Positions 33,771-42,569 of a DNA stretch of 64,000 bases are shown piece by piece. The position numbers were made by a program, and so were the translations under genes. How positions within the stretch are numbered: the first letter of the stretch is position 1; the number at the start of each line of letters is the position of its first letter. The notes under the pieces were generated by a model that had not been told where the DNA came from, did not search any database, and saw only the letters and a program-made list of their open reading frames with translations. The stretch comes from Chloroflexota bacterium (lineage in GTDB: Bacteria; Chloroflexota; Anaerolineae; Anaerolineales; VGOW01), in assembly GCA_016875735.1 (NCBI GenBank), contig VGOW01000001.1:124001-188000 (forward strand), in the 5' to 3' direction.

Positions 33771-34463
33771 CTATTTCTGGGAATCCTGCAAGCGCACCCA
33801 ACCGTGCCGCAAAGCGTACACGGCGGCCTGCGTCCGATCTTCCACATCCAACTTGTGCAAGATCGCCGTCATGTGATTCTTCACCGTCTGATGGCTAATC
33901 CCCAACGTGGAGGCGATCTCTTTGTTGCTCAGCCCTCGTGTCACATATTGAAGTATCTGCATCTCGCGCGGCGACAGCGGCGAGTACATCTCCTGCATTT
34001 CATCTAATATCGGGCGGCCTGCCTGCGACACTTGTTTCTCGATCCACTCGTCCACACCGTCACGGTCGAACAACTGATCGCCCACCACAAAATGCCCGCG
34101 CAGCACGTGCCGCAGCACTTCCACCAACTTCTGCGGCTGAACATCCTTCGGGCAAAAGGCGTGCGCCCCGGCGCGCAAAGCATGAACCCCCTGCTGGGCA
34201 TCGTCGTAGGCCGTCAGCATAATAATCAGAGCCTTGTTTCGATCCGACTTCAACTGCCGAACGATCTGCAAGCCGTTCATGCCCGGCAGATTCACATCCA
34301 ACAGAATCACGTCCGGGTTCAATGACCGGATCAACTCGATGGCCTCGCCGCCGTCGGCGGTTTCACCCAACACAGTCATGTCGGGCTCGCCACGCAAAAT
34401 CTCTTTCAGGCCTTGCCGGAAGACGGGATGATCCTCAACGATCACGACACCTTTTTTGTCCAT
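33771..34463 (-). CDS. NarL/FixJ-family response regulator
   Basis: ATG 34463 with AGGAG upstream is used. The 230-residue protein has a receiver domain (VVIVEDHPVFRQGLKEIL, VILLDVNLPGMNGLQIVRQL with phosphoacceptor Asp, AHAFCPKD with Lys) and a C-terminal LuxR-type HTH (LSPREMQILQYVTRGLSNKEIASTLGISHQTVKNHMTAILHKL). It ends 11 bases before the kinase ATG, so the two form a DegU/DegS-like pair. The position next to flp makes pilus control a reasonable guess. Confidence 0.94.
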   Translation of the reverse strand: MDKKGVVIVEDHPVFRQGLKEILRGEPDMTVLGETADGGEAIELIRSLNPDVILLDVNLPGMNGLQIVRQLKSDRNKALIIMLTAYDDAQQGVHALRAGAHAFCPKDVQPQKLVEVLRHVLRGHFVVGDQLFDRDGVDEWIEKQVSQAGRPILDEMQEMYSPLSPREMQILQYVTRGLSNKEIASTLGISHQTVKNHMTAILHKLDVEDRTQAAVYALRHGWVRLQDSQK

Positions 34464-34555
34464 AGGACTCCTCTGAGTCTTAAGTCGTCGCGAGTATAGC
34501 ACAGCCGTCAGAGCAGGCGCAAATATGCTGAGACTCTATCTGGGAGGATCGACCA

Positions 34556-34615
34556 CCTGCCCCGCCTTTGGCGGGGTTGCGGTCGCCCGCAATGGGCAGG
34601 GGCAAGCCCTGCCCC
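34556..34615. repeat. GC-rich palindromic cluster between response regulator and glycosyltransferase
   Basis: Two hairpins, CCCCGCC-TTT-GGCGGGG (34560-34576) and GGGCAGGG-N5-CCCTGCCC (34594-34614), plus an outer CCTGCCC that can pair with GGGCAGG. It fills the gap of about 130 bases (34503-34635) between divergently transcribed... actually same-strand genes, and shares its word with the palindrome at 20033. Confidence 0.75.
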
Positions 34616-34635
34616 AACCGATTGGCAGATTGGCT

Positions 34636-36054
34636 CTAATGCCGCTCGAGCAGATATACAGTCATATTCAAGTTTGGGTTCGCCGGATCGCACAAGGCCC
34701 CCGTTTGGAACTGCGGCTTCAAGTCGGGCTGGCGGGTGAACTCCGGACACCAGCCCGGGTACGTGATCACATACGTCGGCTTCCCTTCACGAATAAAATC
34801 CCACAGCCGTGAGTCATCGCCCATCAACGGAATCATTTCCGGCGAAACGAGTCCGGCCAAATCCATCAGCCGCACATCGGCAAAATAACCCAATGCCCCA
34901 ATGTCGTGCGCCGCCACCAATGTATCCGACCCTGCGTGTGATGCGATCCACTTCGCCACCGCCACCATTTCATTGTTGATCACGCGCACATCGGACACGA
35001 GCGCATTCGCGCCCAACCCCCAAAAGGCCGCCGCCGCCGCGCCCACACTCATCACCCACGCCCGGCTCACTACCCGCCGCCACATCACCGAGACATTCCA
35101 CCGCGCCCACTTCGCCAGCCCCGCTCCGCCGATGGCGATCAACATCGGGATGACCGGAATGAGATAACGACCGTGCTGATAGGTCACCGGCAAACGCAGT
35201 GCATACGCGGCGAGGAACGCGCCCACCCATGCCAACTGCGGCCAGCGGCCTCGCGCGCCCAACGCCACGCCCGGCGCAAGCAACGCCAGCGAGCCGATGA
35301 GCGGCGCAGAAAAAATTTGCCACACTCGTTGCCACAGCGGCAGTTCCCTCAGAATGGCATACTCGGCTTGCTTCGCAAAAAAGGTGTTCGGCCAAACTTG
35401 CCCGCTCAGCGCAACATTGAAAATGAAATACGGGATCAGAATGAATGCCGCTCCACCCGCCAACCCTCCCAACCGTTTCAACCGCAGGGTTCCGTCAGCG
35501 GCCGCAGCCCAAACCGCCCACGCGCAAAACGGCAGCAGAGTCAACCCATCGGGCCGCGCCCACACCGCGAGCCCGATCAGCACGCCGCACAAAAACTCCC
35601 CTCTCCGTTTGGGAGAGGGGCCGGGGGTGAGGGCCCACGCCCCCATCGCCAGCGCGCAAAACAGAATCGTCTCCATGCCCGATGCCGCCGCCCACACCAA
35701 ATGCCATTCCACTGCCGCCAACGCCCCCGCCCACCATTGCCCCGACACTCGATACATGAGCCACGCCGTCGCGCCGAGCAACAACGCATTCAGCGCCATC
35801 GCCCACAGCTCGTAATCGATTCTCAGCGTGTATCCGATCGCCAGCATCGCCGTCCACAACGGAGAGGTGGAGCCGGCCGAGGGCTGGCCGAGAATGAACG
35901 CCCACTGCCCGTGCCAGCCCAGATTGCGCGCGTAGGTTTGATGGATCCACGCATCGTCGAGCGGGAAGCCGGACTCGCCCGCCAACCGAAGCGCAACGGC
36001 ATACCCCGCCGCCGATAACGCGCCGAGCGCGATCGGACTCCATTCGCGTTTCAT
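34636..36054 (-). CDS. GT-C-type polytopic membrane glycosyltransferase
   Basis: The protein of about 472 residues has roughly ten helices. The first loop holds GFPLDDAWIHQTYARNLGWHG, an acidic pair as in PMT/ArnT-like enzymes, and GSTSPLWTAMLA. Near the C-terminus it has AHDIGALGYFADVRLMDLAGLVSPE, a motif shared with the plus-strand protein at 50386. An in-frame palindromic element adds ALTPGPSPKRRGEF at about residue 150. The start ATG overlaps the stop of the next gene upstream (ATGA). It lies at the downstream end of the surface-polysaccharide locus. Confidence 0.82.
   Translation of the reverse strand: MKREWSPIALGALSAAGYAVALRLAGESGFPLDDAWIHQTYARNLGWHGQWAFILGQPSAGSTSPLWTAMLAIGYTLRIDYELWAMALNALLLGATAWLMYRVSGQWWAGALAAVEWHLVWAAASGMETILFCALAMGAWALTPGPSPKRRGEFLCGVLIGLAVWARPDGLTLLPFCAWAVWAAAADGTLRLKRLGGLAGGAAFILIPYFIFNVALSGQVWPNTFFAKQAEYAILRELPLWQRVWQIFSAPLIGSLALLAPGVALGARGRWPQLAWVGAFLAAYALRLPVTYQHGRYLIPVIPMLIAIGGAGLAKWARWNVSVMWRRVVSRAWVMSVGAAAAAFWGLGANALVSDVRVINNEMVAVAKWIASHAGSDTLVAAHDIGALGYFADVRLMDLAGLVSPEMIPLMGDDSRLWDFIREGKPTYVITYPGWCPEFTRQPDLKPQFQTGALCDPANPNLNMTVYLLERH
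35598..35620. repeat. GC palindrome in frame inside a GT-C gene
   Basis: CCCCTCTCC-N5-GGAGAGGGG with flanking GGGGGTGAGGGCCC. The coding strand yields LTPGPSPKRRGE, a peptide of the kind produced when this class of palindrome sits in an ORF. Confidence 0.8.
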
Positions 36055-37595
36055 CGCGCGACCTCGAACAACTTCCACTCGCCCCAACGATTTACCAATT
36101 GCAGTCGCTCGCCGCGCTCGCTTGCATACAATGCGCCCAGCCCGGCCGGGATATTGTGATCGAGCAAAACATAGCGCGCATTGAATCGGTCGGCGGCGAG
36201 GAGCAGAATGGATACATCGCCGTTAACGAGCGGGATGCCGGGGTGGCCGGTCGCCACCCAGAACCCGGGCGGGTTGTTGCTCATCACGACGGCGTCGCCG
36301 GGAATGGCCGCCCCGATTTCACGGAAGGATGCATCACCGCCGTTCCATTCTTTCAACCGAATCGTGATCATTGCCAGAGTCAGTATCGCCGCCATCGCAA
36401 TAGTCAGGATCGAAAAATTAAGTTTGGCCTTTTCGGGCTGCCAATGTTTGAGGCGAGCGGCGGCCCAATCAATCGCGGCGTCGAGGCCAGCAAAGCAAGC
36501 GGCGAAATAGAAGGGCATGAGGGCGGCGCTGGAATGGAACAGTCCGCCGCGCGCGCCGGGGAGACTGAAAGCGAGAGTCATGGCGATGTAAAGCATGGCC
36601 GCATACAGAAGCGCCGGGCGGAAGTATGTGTGCCGACGCAATTGCCATAGGCCGAGCGCAATGAACGGCGTGAGGAAAACAAGCCCCTGCACGCCGATGA
36701 TGGTTTGAAGGTTGATGAGCAGGGACTGCCATTTGCCATCGAGTATCGCCGCCCATCCCGCGGCGAAGTATCGTTGCGGAGTGAGATTGGGCGGATAGTT
36801 GAAGAGATCGTTGTAATCGAGGAGCCACAGCGCGCTCGCGCCGCCGCGGCCCAACGGCGAGCCGACAGCGAGCATGTTGCGGATGAGCCAAGGGAGGGTG
36901 GCGAGGAGATAGCCGACAATGAACAATGACGAATGAACAATGAACAATGAGCCAATGAACAATGAGGGTCGGCGGGCGAATGGTTGCTTACCACTCACCA
37001 CGCACGAACCGCCGACCGCCAACAGCAGAATCCCATCGGCGCGGGTGAGGTGCGCCAACCCGGCGCCCACTCCGGCGGCGAAGGCCCATCTCCAATCTCT
37101 GCTCTCTGCGGTGTGTGAAATAGCGAGGAGGGTCGCGCCGCCGATGAGTCCGTAAAGGGCAAACGAATCGGTTGTGCCCCAATAGGCTGGATAGAAGCCG
37201 CTGAAGATGGTGAGCAAGCCTGCGCCGAACGCATGGCGGTGGAGGCCGGTGGCGCGCAGTGAACAGTGATACGTGATCAGCGGGAGGAGGCTGGCGAGAA
37301 GGAGAAGGGGAAATCGCGCCGCCGCGAAGGATTGCCCAAAAGCCGCCATCGAGAGCGCGGCGACGATGGACGTGAGCGGCATCCAATAGAGGTGGCTCGG
37401 CTGTGGCAGCGATTGCGGATCGCCGAGATAATTCCACAGATACGGCTCGGTGAAGCCTTGCCCCTGCGCCAACCGCAGTGCGCCGCCGAAATAATAGGCG
37501 TCGTCCACGTATCCGGGCGCGCGGATGAACGAGGCCGCGCCGAAGTTGAACAGCAGGGCGAGGGCGAAGAGGAAGAGAAGATCGCGGCGAGGCAT
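36051..37595 (-). CDS. GT-C-type polytopic membrane protein
   Basis: The 514-residue protein starts MPRRDLLFLFALALLFNF and has GYVDDAYYFGGALRLAQGQGF and PSHLYWMPLTSIVAAL in the first external loop, typical of ArnT/PMT-like transferases using polyprenyl-linked sugars. About eleven helices precede a small C-terminal soluble region (VVMSNNPPGFWVATGHPGIPLVNGD). A heptamer array encodes SLFIGSLFIVHSSLFIVGYLL at about residues 208-228 and forms or extends a helix. It overlaps the next gene (ATGA) and follows the 37599 gene by 3 bases. Confidence 0.82.
   Translation of the reverse strand: MPRRDLLFLFALALLFNFGAASFIRAPGYVDDAYYFGGALRLAQGQGFTEPYLWNYLGDPQSLPQPSHLYWMPLTSIVAALSMAAFGQSFAAARFPLLLLASLLPLITYHCSLRATGLHRHAFGAGLLTIFSGFYPAYWGTTDSFALYGLIGGATLLAISHTAESRDWRWAFAAGVGAGLAHLTRADGILLLAVGGSCVVSGKQPFARRPSLFIGSLFIVHSSLFIVGYLLATLPWLIRNMLAVGSPLGRGGASALWLLDYNDLFNYPPNLTPQRYFAAGWAAILDGKWQSLLINLQTIIGVQGLVFLTPFIALGLWQLRRHTYFRPALLYAAMLYIAMTLAFSLPGARGGLFHSSAALMPFYFAACFAGLDAAIDWAAARLKHWQPEKAKLNFSILTIAMAAILTLAMITIRLKEWNGGDASFREIGAAIPGDAVVMSNNPPGFWVATGHPGIPLVNGDVSILLLAADRFNARYVLLDHNIPAGLGALYASERGERLQLVNRWGEWKLFEVAR
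36917..36967. repeat. In-frame heptamer array (AATGAAC words)
   Basis: AATGAAC AATGACG AATGAAC AATGAAC AATGAGCC AATGAAC AATGAGG, with one 8-bp unit that is compensated elsewhere. It is coding on the minus strand within the GT-C gene. Confidence 0.82.
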
Positions 37596-37598
37596 GAA

Positions 37599-39149
37599 TC
37601 AATGACTGCCGAGACTCACGAACTCATGCACGGCCAAATCGTCGAAGTGCGTTATCGCCGCCAACAAAAAGTGATCGGCGAGCCAGGCGAGATGAGGGTG
37701 CGTGTCCGGCGCATATTCTTCGATGGCCCTATCGAAGACGATAAACCACACGCGCCCTGCCCCGCCCACTGCCGTCTCGACATCGCTCACTGCAAACAAG
37801 CCCAACACCTCCTGCGTGGGCAAGGCCAGTGTGTCGCTTCCCGAACCGGGAGGGTCGGCGAGGAACGATTGCGGCAGACCGCGATCATAATAGTGCATCG
37901 GGAAAAACGTGAGTTTGTTGCTGTGAAGGATCACATCGCCCGGCTCGGCATTTTGCCGAAGGAATGCGGCCGCCGCTGGAAAGTCCGGGCGCGGGAATTG
38001 CGCGAAAGTGTAGTGCGCCCATAGCCCGGCCACCGATGTGACTCCGAGCAACGCGGCCAATAGCCATCGGACTGGAGCGGGCATTGCCCCCCTCCAACTC
38101 CCCCCATTCGCGTCGCTCATGGGGGGAGAGAAAAGCCACCCCAACACAATCGAATACATCAACGAGGCGGGCAACAATGCGCGTTGAATGTACACCGGCT
38201 GATAGAGCGAGGCGAGAAACAACAGTGTCGGCGTCCCGGCGGCCAGCGCCGTGAGCCACGCCGCCCGCCGCGACTCGGCGCCCTGGCGAGTCTTGAAAAG
38301 TTGAAAGAGCAGCATGAACGGCAGCGCCATCGCAGTGAACAACGCGAGCGTCAGCCACATTCGCGCCGCCAACAATTCCTCGCCCGCGTGATACACCATC
38401 GCGCTTTGCAACAGCGTCACAAAATCGGGGCGCGTCACCCAATAGGCCTGCCGCAGTTTTGCGAACTGCCCCGGCACGTTGAGAAACCACGGCAGCCACA
38501 GCGCAAACGCCGCCGCCCCCGCCGCCGCCACTTTTGCAAACAGCTTCGGGCGAGGGAGCGTGCTCAACCCAAAGGCCAGCAAAAAAAACACGGCGAGGTT
38601 GTGCATATACATAGCCGCCGATGAGAACACAGCAACGACGAGCCAATAGCGGATGGCCGATAGCGGATGGCGGATCGAACGCGCGCGGAGATAAAACAGA
38701 ACCGTAAGAGAACAAAACAGCGCCAACCCGGCATACATGCGCGCCTCTTGCGCGTAATGAACTTGGAACGGAGAGAATGCCGCGATCACCATCCCCGCTA
38801 TCGCCGCCCGTTTGCCGAACAACCGCCGACCGATCCCGTAGGCCGCCGCCACCGCCGCCGCGCCCGCGAACACCGAAAGCATCCGCGCCGCGAACGGCGA
38901 CTGCCCCGCCGCTCGCATCCAGCCGTCGAGCGCAGTGTAATAGGCAATGGGGTGCACATCCGCCGATGCGCCCGCCACCGGAGTCAAAGTCCCGGCCAAC
39001 ATCGCCCGAAATCCTTTCTCGGCGAACAGCGCCGCAAACGCTTCGTCGTACCACAGCGGGCGCGCATTGAGGCCAATCAGCCGAAGGATAAAGGCAAACA
39101 GAAGCACAATGATCGGGGAGCGGAGGCTGATTGCGCCGTCATGCTTCAT
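37599..39149 (-). CDS. GT-C (PMT_2/ArnT-like) membrane glycosyltransferase
   Basis: The 516-residue protein has the standard first loop RPLWYDEAFAALFAEKGFRAM with the acidic pair, then AVAAAYGIGRRLFGKRAAIAGMVIAAFSPFQVHYAQEARMYAG, a close match to PMT_2 enzymes. About eleven helices are followed by a C-terminal domain (PAAAAFLRQNAEPGDVILHSN). Two in-frame repeats are present: SIRHPLSAIRYWL from heptamers (about residue 160) and SPPMSDANGGSWRGAMP from a palindrome (about residue 345). A heptamer array begins at the start codon itself. Confidence 0.85.
   Translation of the reverse strand: MKHDGAISLRSPIIVLLFAFILRLIGLNARPLWYDEAFAALFAEKGFRAMLAGTLTPVAGASADVHPIAYYTALDGWMRAAGQSPFAARMLSVFAGAAAVAAAYGIGRRLFGKRAAIAGMVIAAFSPFQVHYAQEARMYAGLALFCSLTVLFYLRARSIRHPLSAIRYWLVVAVFSSAAMYMHNLAVFFLLAFGLSTLPRPKLFAKVAAAGAAAFALWLPWFLNVPGQFAKLRQAYWVTRPDFVTLLQSAMVYHAGEELLAARMWLTLALFTAMALPFMLLFQLFKTRQGAESRRAAWLTALAAGTPTLLFLASLYQPVYIQRALLPASLMYSIVLGWLFSPPMSDANGGSWRGAMPAPVRWLLAALLGVTSVAGLWAHYTFAQFPRPDFPAAAAFLRQNAEPGDVILHSNKLTFFPMHYYDRGLPQSFLADPPGSGSDTLALPTQEVLGLFAVSDVETAVGGAGRVWFIVFDRAIEEYAPDTHPHLAWLADHFLLAAITHFDDLAVHEFVSLGSH
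38098..38128. repeat. Palindrome in frame inside a GT-C gene
   Basis: CTCCCCCCAT-N11-ATGGGGGGAG, perfect 10-bp arms. It encodes SPPMSDANGGSW on the minus strand and lies in a loop between predicted helices. Confidence 0.82.
38645..38680. repeat. In-frame heptamer array (ATAGCGG words)
   Basis: ATAGCGG ATGGCCG ATAGCGG ATGGCGG ATCGAAC; the minus-strand translation is SIRHPLSAIRYW. Confidence 0.78.
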
Positions 39150-39182
39150 CGTTCATTTCTCATCGCTCATCGTTTGTCGTTG
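39146..39182. repeat. Heptanucleotide array at the start of the 37599 gene
   Basis: TTCATCG TTCATTT CTCATCG CTCATCG TTTGTCG TTGTGG. It covers the ATG (39149) and the whole gap to the upstream gene. Confidence 0.75.
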
Positions 39183-39192
39183 TGGCAACGCT

Positions 39193-40827
39193 CTACGATC
39201 CATCGGCCACTTCGAAAACCGTTACGGCTTCATTGGCGAACACGGCTTTGAGAAAAGTCGGCGGCGCGAAATCGCCCATCGCTCGCTCGGCAGGCCCGTA
39301 AAAGACAAACCGACAGCCGCATTCAACGAGCAATGCCTTTCCCTCATCCTCTGTCAGCGCCCCGCTGAAAAACTTTTCGACCGCCGCCGTCTTCGCCTCG
39401 TAATAAGCCGTTTCTATCGGGTGCCCAAGAAACACACGATGCCCGATGCGCGCCGGGATGAGACTGCCGGTTCGTTCCGAGACAAACACGGTATCCTGCC
39501 AATCGGAATGCTCGCCCAGCCAATCGACCGCCTCTATCACTTCTCTTCGATCAAAAAGTTTGGGCGAGTGAGTGGCAGCCAACAGCGCTCCACCCAATGT
39601 GAGATACAACGACGACTGCAACGAGAAGGTGATGATCAATACAACGACCAAGCCTCGCATCCGGCGATAGGGGTAGCCGACTCTCGCCAACCATCGTTTG
39701 AGTCCACCCCACCGCCGCAGGGCGGGCAAGAGTCCGTTTCCCAAACCGATAGCGGCCAGCACGGCCAATGGCCCCATCACCGCTTCGGTGAAGCGGCGTT
39801 GAAACTGAGTCGGCAAATAAATCAGAATCATCACCCCGATCACCCACGCGATCAGCACTCTTACTTCGCCCGTTTTGTGTCGCGCCACATGCCACGCGCC
39901 CCAAACCGCCAATGCGCCCGGCAAGCCCAGTCCGAGCAGATAATAGATTGGTGAGGGTGAGGTGATAGCCTCTGCATTTTGTTGTGAGAAGCTTTGCCAG
40001 ACGGGATGGTTGAACACTCCCATCGAGTAAAGCAATAGGGGCATTTGAGCCGCCGCTAGTAAACTCAACGAGAAAATTTCTCGCGGCGCAATGCGGCGCA
40101 AGCCCAGCCACTTCCAGGCCGCATCACCAGCCAGCGCCACATCTACAACAAGCGGCGCAAACGGCTGAATGGCTTGAACAGCCAACGCCGACGCAACCCC
40201 GACGGCCAGCCAACGTCGTTGGCCGGTATGCCAGTGCTCAAGAAAAGCCAACACGGTCGTCCACATCAAGGCAAACACGGCCGAGAAGTGCGGAAAGACC
40301 ATCAAACTGAAAAAGCCGTATAGGTCGATCAACCAGAAATCAACAGCCGCCATGTCCGGGCGAGGTTGCCAGCCGAAGACGAGCATGAGCCAGCCAAGTC
40401 CTGAGCCGAGAGCGAAAAGCAGAAATGCAACGCGGCGCAGGGCAACCGATCCAAGAAACCGGGCGGCAAAGAAATACATCGTCAGCAACATCCACAGCCC
40501 GAACAGCCAGCGGGCGAGTTCATAGAGCACTCGCGGCGGCAGAGGCAAAACACGCCCAATCTGGCCAAGCGCGATATAGAATGTTTTGACATAGGCCGGT
40601 GGAATTGCCTCCGACGAATGCAGAAGAGGATACTGCCACGAGCCGCGCAGTCCGGTTTGGATGCCGGCTAGATGCACGTTGTAGTCGAGAAAATCATAAA
40701 CAGCGCCGAGGAAGATTTGATCCGAAGTCTGGGCGGCGTAACCGGCGGCAATCGGAACCGACGACAACAATAACACCATCAGGCTGGCAGCTACCACCCA
40801 GCGCAGCTCGGCGCGAGTGATAGTCAT
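39193..40827 (-). CDS. Polytopic membrane protein, GT-C-like, paralogue of next gene
   Basis: ATG 40827 is chosen; the ORF-track start is TTG. The 544-residue protein has about 11 helices and a C-terminal soluble part. Landmarks are YDFLDYNVHLAGIQTGLRGSW in the first loop, ALGSGLGWLMLVFGW, DFWLIDLYGFFSLMVFPHFSAVFAL, LPTQFQRRFTEAVMGPLAVLAAIGLG and RFVFYGPAERAMGDFAP near the end. The same landmarks occur in the 40917 gene, so they are tandem paralogues. The layout suggests a polyprenyl-sugar-dependent transferase, but I do not recognise a named family. Confidence 0.75.
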   Translation of the reverse strand: MTITRAELRWVVAASLMVLLLSSVPIAAGYAAQTSDQIFLGAVYDFLDYNVHLAGIQTGLRGSWQYPLLHSSEAIPPAYVKTFYIALGQIGRVLPLPPRVLYELARWLFGLWMLLTMYFFAARFLGSVALRRVAFLLFALGSGLGWLMLVFGWQPRPDMAAVDFWLIDLYGFFSLMVFPHFSAVFALMWTTVLAFLEHWHTGQRRWLAVGVASALAVQAIQPFAPLVVDVALAGDAAWKWLGLRRIAPREIFSLSLLAAAQMPLLLYSMGVFNHPVWQSFSQQNAEAITSPSPIYYLLGLGLPGALAVWGAWHVARHKTGEVRVLIAWVIGVMILIYLPTQFQRRFTEAVMGPLAVLAAIGLGNGLLPALRRWGGLKRWLARVGYPYRRMRGLVVVLIITFSLQSSLYLTLGGALLAATHSPKLFDRREVIEAVDWLGEHSDWQDTVFVSERTGSLIPARIGHRVFLGHPIETAYYEAKTAAVEKFFSGALTEDEGKALLVECGCRFVFYGPAERAMGDFAPPTFLKAVFANEAVTVFEVADGS

Positions 40828-40916
40828 TTCAGACAACGCCTTTCATTTTTAACCGGGCATTTCCGCTGGAACTACAAGCAATGCACGCTGGCCGCCGAAG
40901 ACCGTGGAGGGCGGAG

Positions 40917-42569
40917 TCATGGAATGAATTCATAAATCACCACTCCGTGCGCGGAATATCGTCGTCGAAAATAATGAGCCGAATCCGGATCAAATGGGCC
41001 TAGCTGCTGTTCGGCTGGCCCATAAAAAAGAAATCGGCACTTCAATGTCTGCAACAATCGCTCGCGTTCTGTGTCGTCAATCTCTCGGCTGAAGATGCGG
41101 TCAATAGTGTCTTGCTTCTGATAAAAGTCTAGCGTCAGATTCCAATGCCCAATACATGTGCGCGCGCCGCTTCGAGCCGGAATGTAGTTCCCGGTAGGGT
41201 ATGCCGCCAGAGTCAGATCGCTTGCCGCGGCTTGCCTCAGCCAATCGGCGGCCATCGCAACGCCGCGCGGGATAAATATAGCAGGCGACCGGAGCCAAGC
41301 ATTCATTGAATAGGCCCCCAGCAACAAGAGATTTGACAGCGTGCAAAATGCAATCACCAGATTCAGGCTGAGCATGCGGAGTCGGCGAGGGGAATACCAA
41401 CGCGCAACGGGGCTGGCGGCCGATAGCCGCCGTATCCATGGAAGCACAACGGTGACTAATCCGATGGCGGCCAAAGCGCTCAACGGCGTCTGCGCGCCCA
41501 TTATGAATCGCCTTTGGAATTGAAGAGGCGCATACAGCATGATCATCGCCGTGAATAACCAAACCAACATCAGAGCTTCACGCCCGACCCTTCGCTTGTA
41601 CACCCTTAACCCGCCAATAGCCCCAAGTATGCTCACTGCCCCGAAGCCGGTCACGTAATAGCCAAAAGGCGGAGACATTGTGATGTCCTGCCTTGCCAGC
41701 GCTTCAAAAACCGGATTAGTAAGCGCCAGATAGAAGTAATAGAGCAGTGGCAACCCTGCGCCCATCATCGCCGCCGCAAATACCCCCAACACGGAACTCG
41801 CCCCTGAGCGATGCAACCAGCTCAGCGTTATGGCCGACAAGATCGCCGTCATGATTATGACCGGCGCTATCTTCGGGTGGGCAATTGACAGCCCTAAACC
41901 GGAGACAAAGGCAAACGGCCCTAGTTTCCATCCCGGCATAAACGCCGCTCGAGTCATCGAAGCAAGCAGCGTCAAGGCCAATGCCCATGCTACGGAAAAG
42001 TGCGGGACAAGCAAAATCGAGAAAAACACGTAAGCATCCATCAGCCAAAAATCTATGCTCGAAATGCCGTCCGGGCCGACAGGCCTGATAACTTGCATCA
42101 ACCATCCGAAGCCTGATCCCATGCATAGAAGCAAAAAGGCGACCTTGCGAATCGCAACCGATGCGATATGAACCCGAATATAGTCGTATGCTGCTAGAAG
42201 AAGACCCAGCCCACCCAGCCCCCGCACTGCATGGTAAGCAATCAAGGGCGTAACACCAAGCCACCGGCAGATGTTCCCCAGCAGAATGTAGAATTCGTAT
42301 AGGAACATCGGCGGATGAGCCTCGGCGGTAAATGGCAAACTCATCAACCATGATCCATGCCGGCCCTGTTGCATAACGGCCAAATACACATTAGCGTCAA
42401 TAGAGTTGAATAGGATTCCTGAGAAGAATAACTCCGGAGTCTGGCGCAGCCACCCAACAACGTAGGGCACGAACGTCGCGGCTACAACGATCGCCGACAC
42501 GCCCAAGACCCAGATGATTTCCGAGCGGGCGCTACTCTGTGGGTTCGATTTGATAGAGCCGATACGCAT
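40917..42569 (-). CDS. Polytopic membrane protein, GT-C-like, paralogue of preceding gene
   Basis: The 550-residue protein mirrors the 39193 product: FNSIDANVYLAVMQQGRHGSW in the first loop, CMGSGFGWLMQVIRPVG, DFWLMDAYVFFSILLVPHFSVAWAL, APLQFQRRFIMGAQTPLSALAAIGLV, CIGHWNLTLDFYQKQDTIDRIF and RFLFYGPAEQQLGPFDPD. Identity looks moderate, so the duplication is old. It overlaps the 42532 gene by 38 bases, suggesting tight co-translation. The 90-base gap to 40827 shows no clear signal. Confidence 0.75.
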   Translation of the reverse strand: MRIGSIKSNPQSSARSEIIWVLGVSAIVVAATFVPYVVGWLRQTPELFFSGILFNSIDANVYLAVMQQGRHGSWLMSLPFTAEAHPPMFLYEFYILLGNICRWLGVTPLIAYHAVRGLGGLGLLLAAYDYIRVHIASVAIRKVAFLLLCMGSGFGWLMQVIRPVGPDGISSIDFWLMDAYVFFSILLVPHFSVAWALALTLLASMTRAAFMPGWKLGPFAFVSGLGLSIAHPKIAPVIIMTAILSAITLSWLHRSGASSVLGVFAAAMMGAGLPLLYYFYLALTNPVFEALARQDITMSPPFGYYVTGFGAVSILGAIGGLRVYKRRVGREALMLVWLFTAMIMLYAPLQFQRRFIMGAQTPLSALAAIGLVTVVLPWIRRLSAASPVARWYSPRRLRMLSLNLVIAFCTLSNLLLLGAYSMNAWLRSPAIFIPRGVAMAADWLRQAAASDLTLAAYPTGNYIPARSGARTCIGHWNLTLDFYQKQDTIDRIFSREIDDTERERLLQTLKCRFLFYGPAEQQLGPFDPDSAHYFRRRYSAHGVVIYEFIP

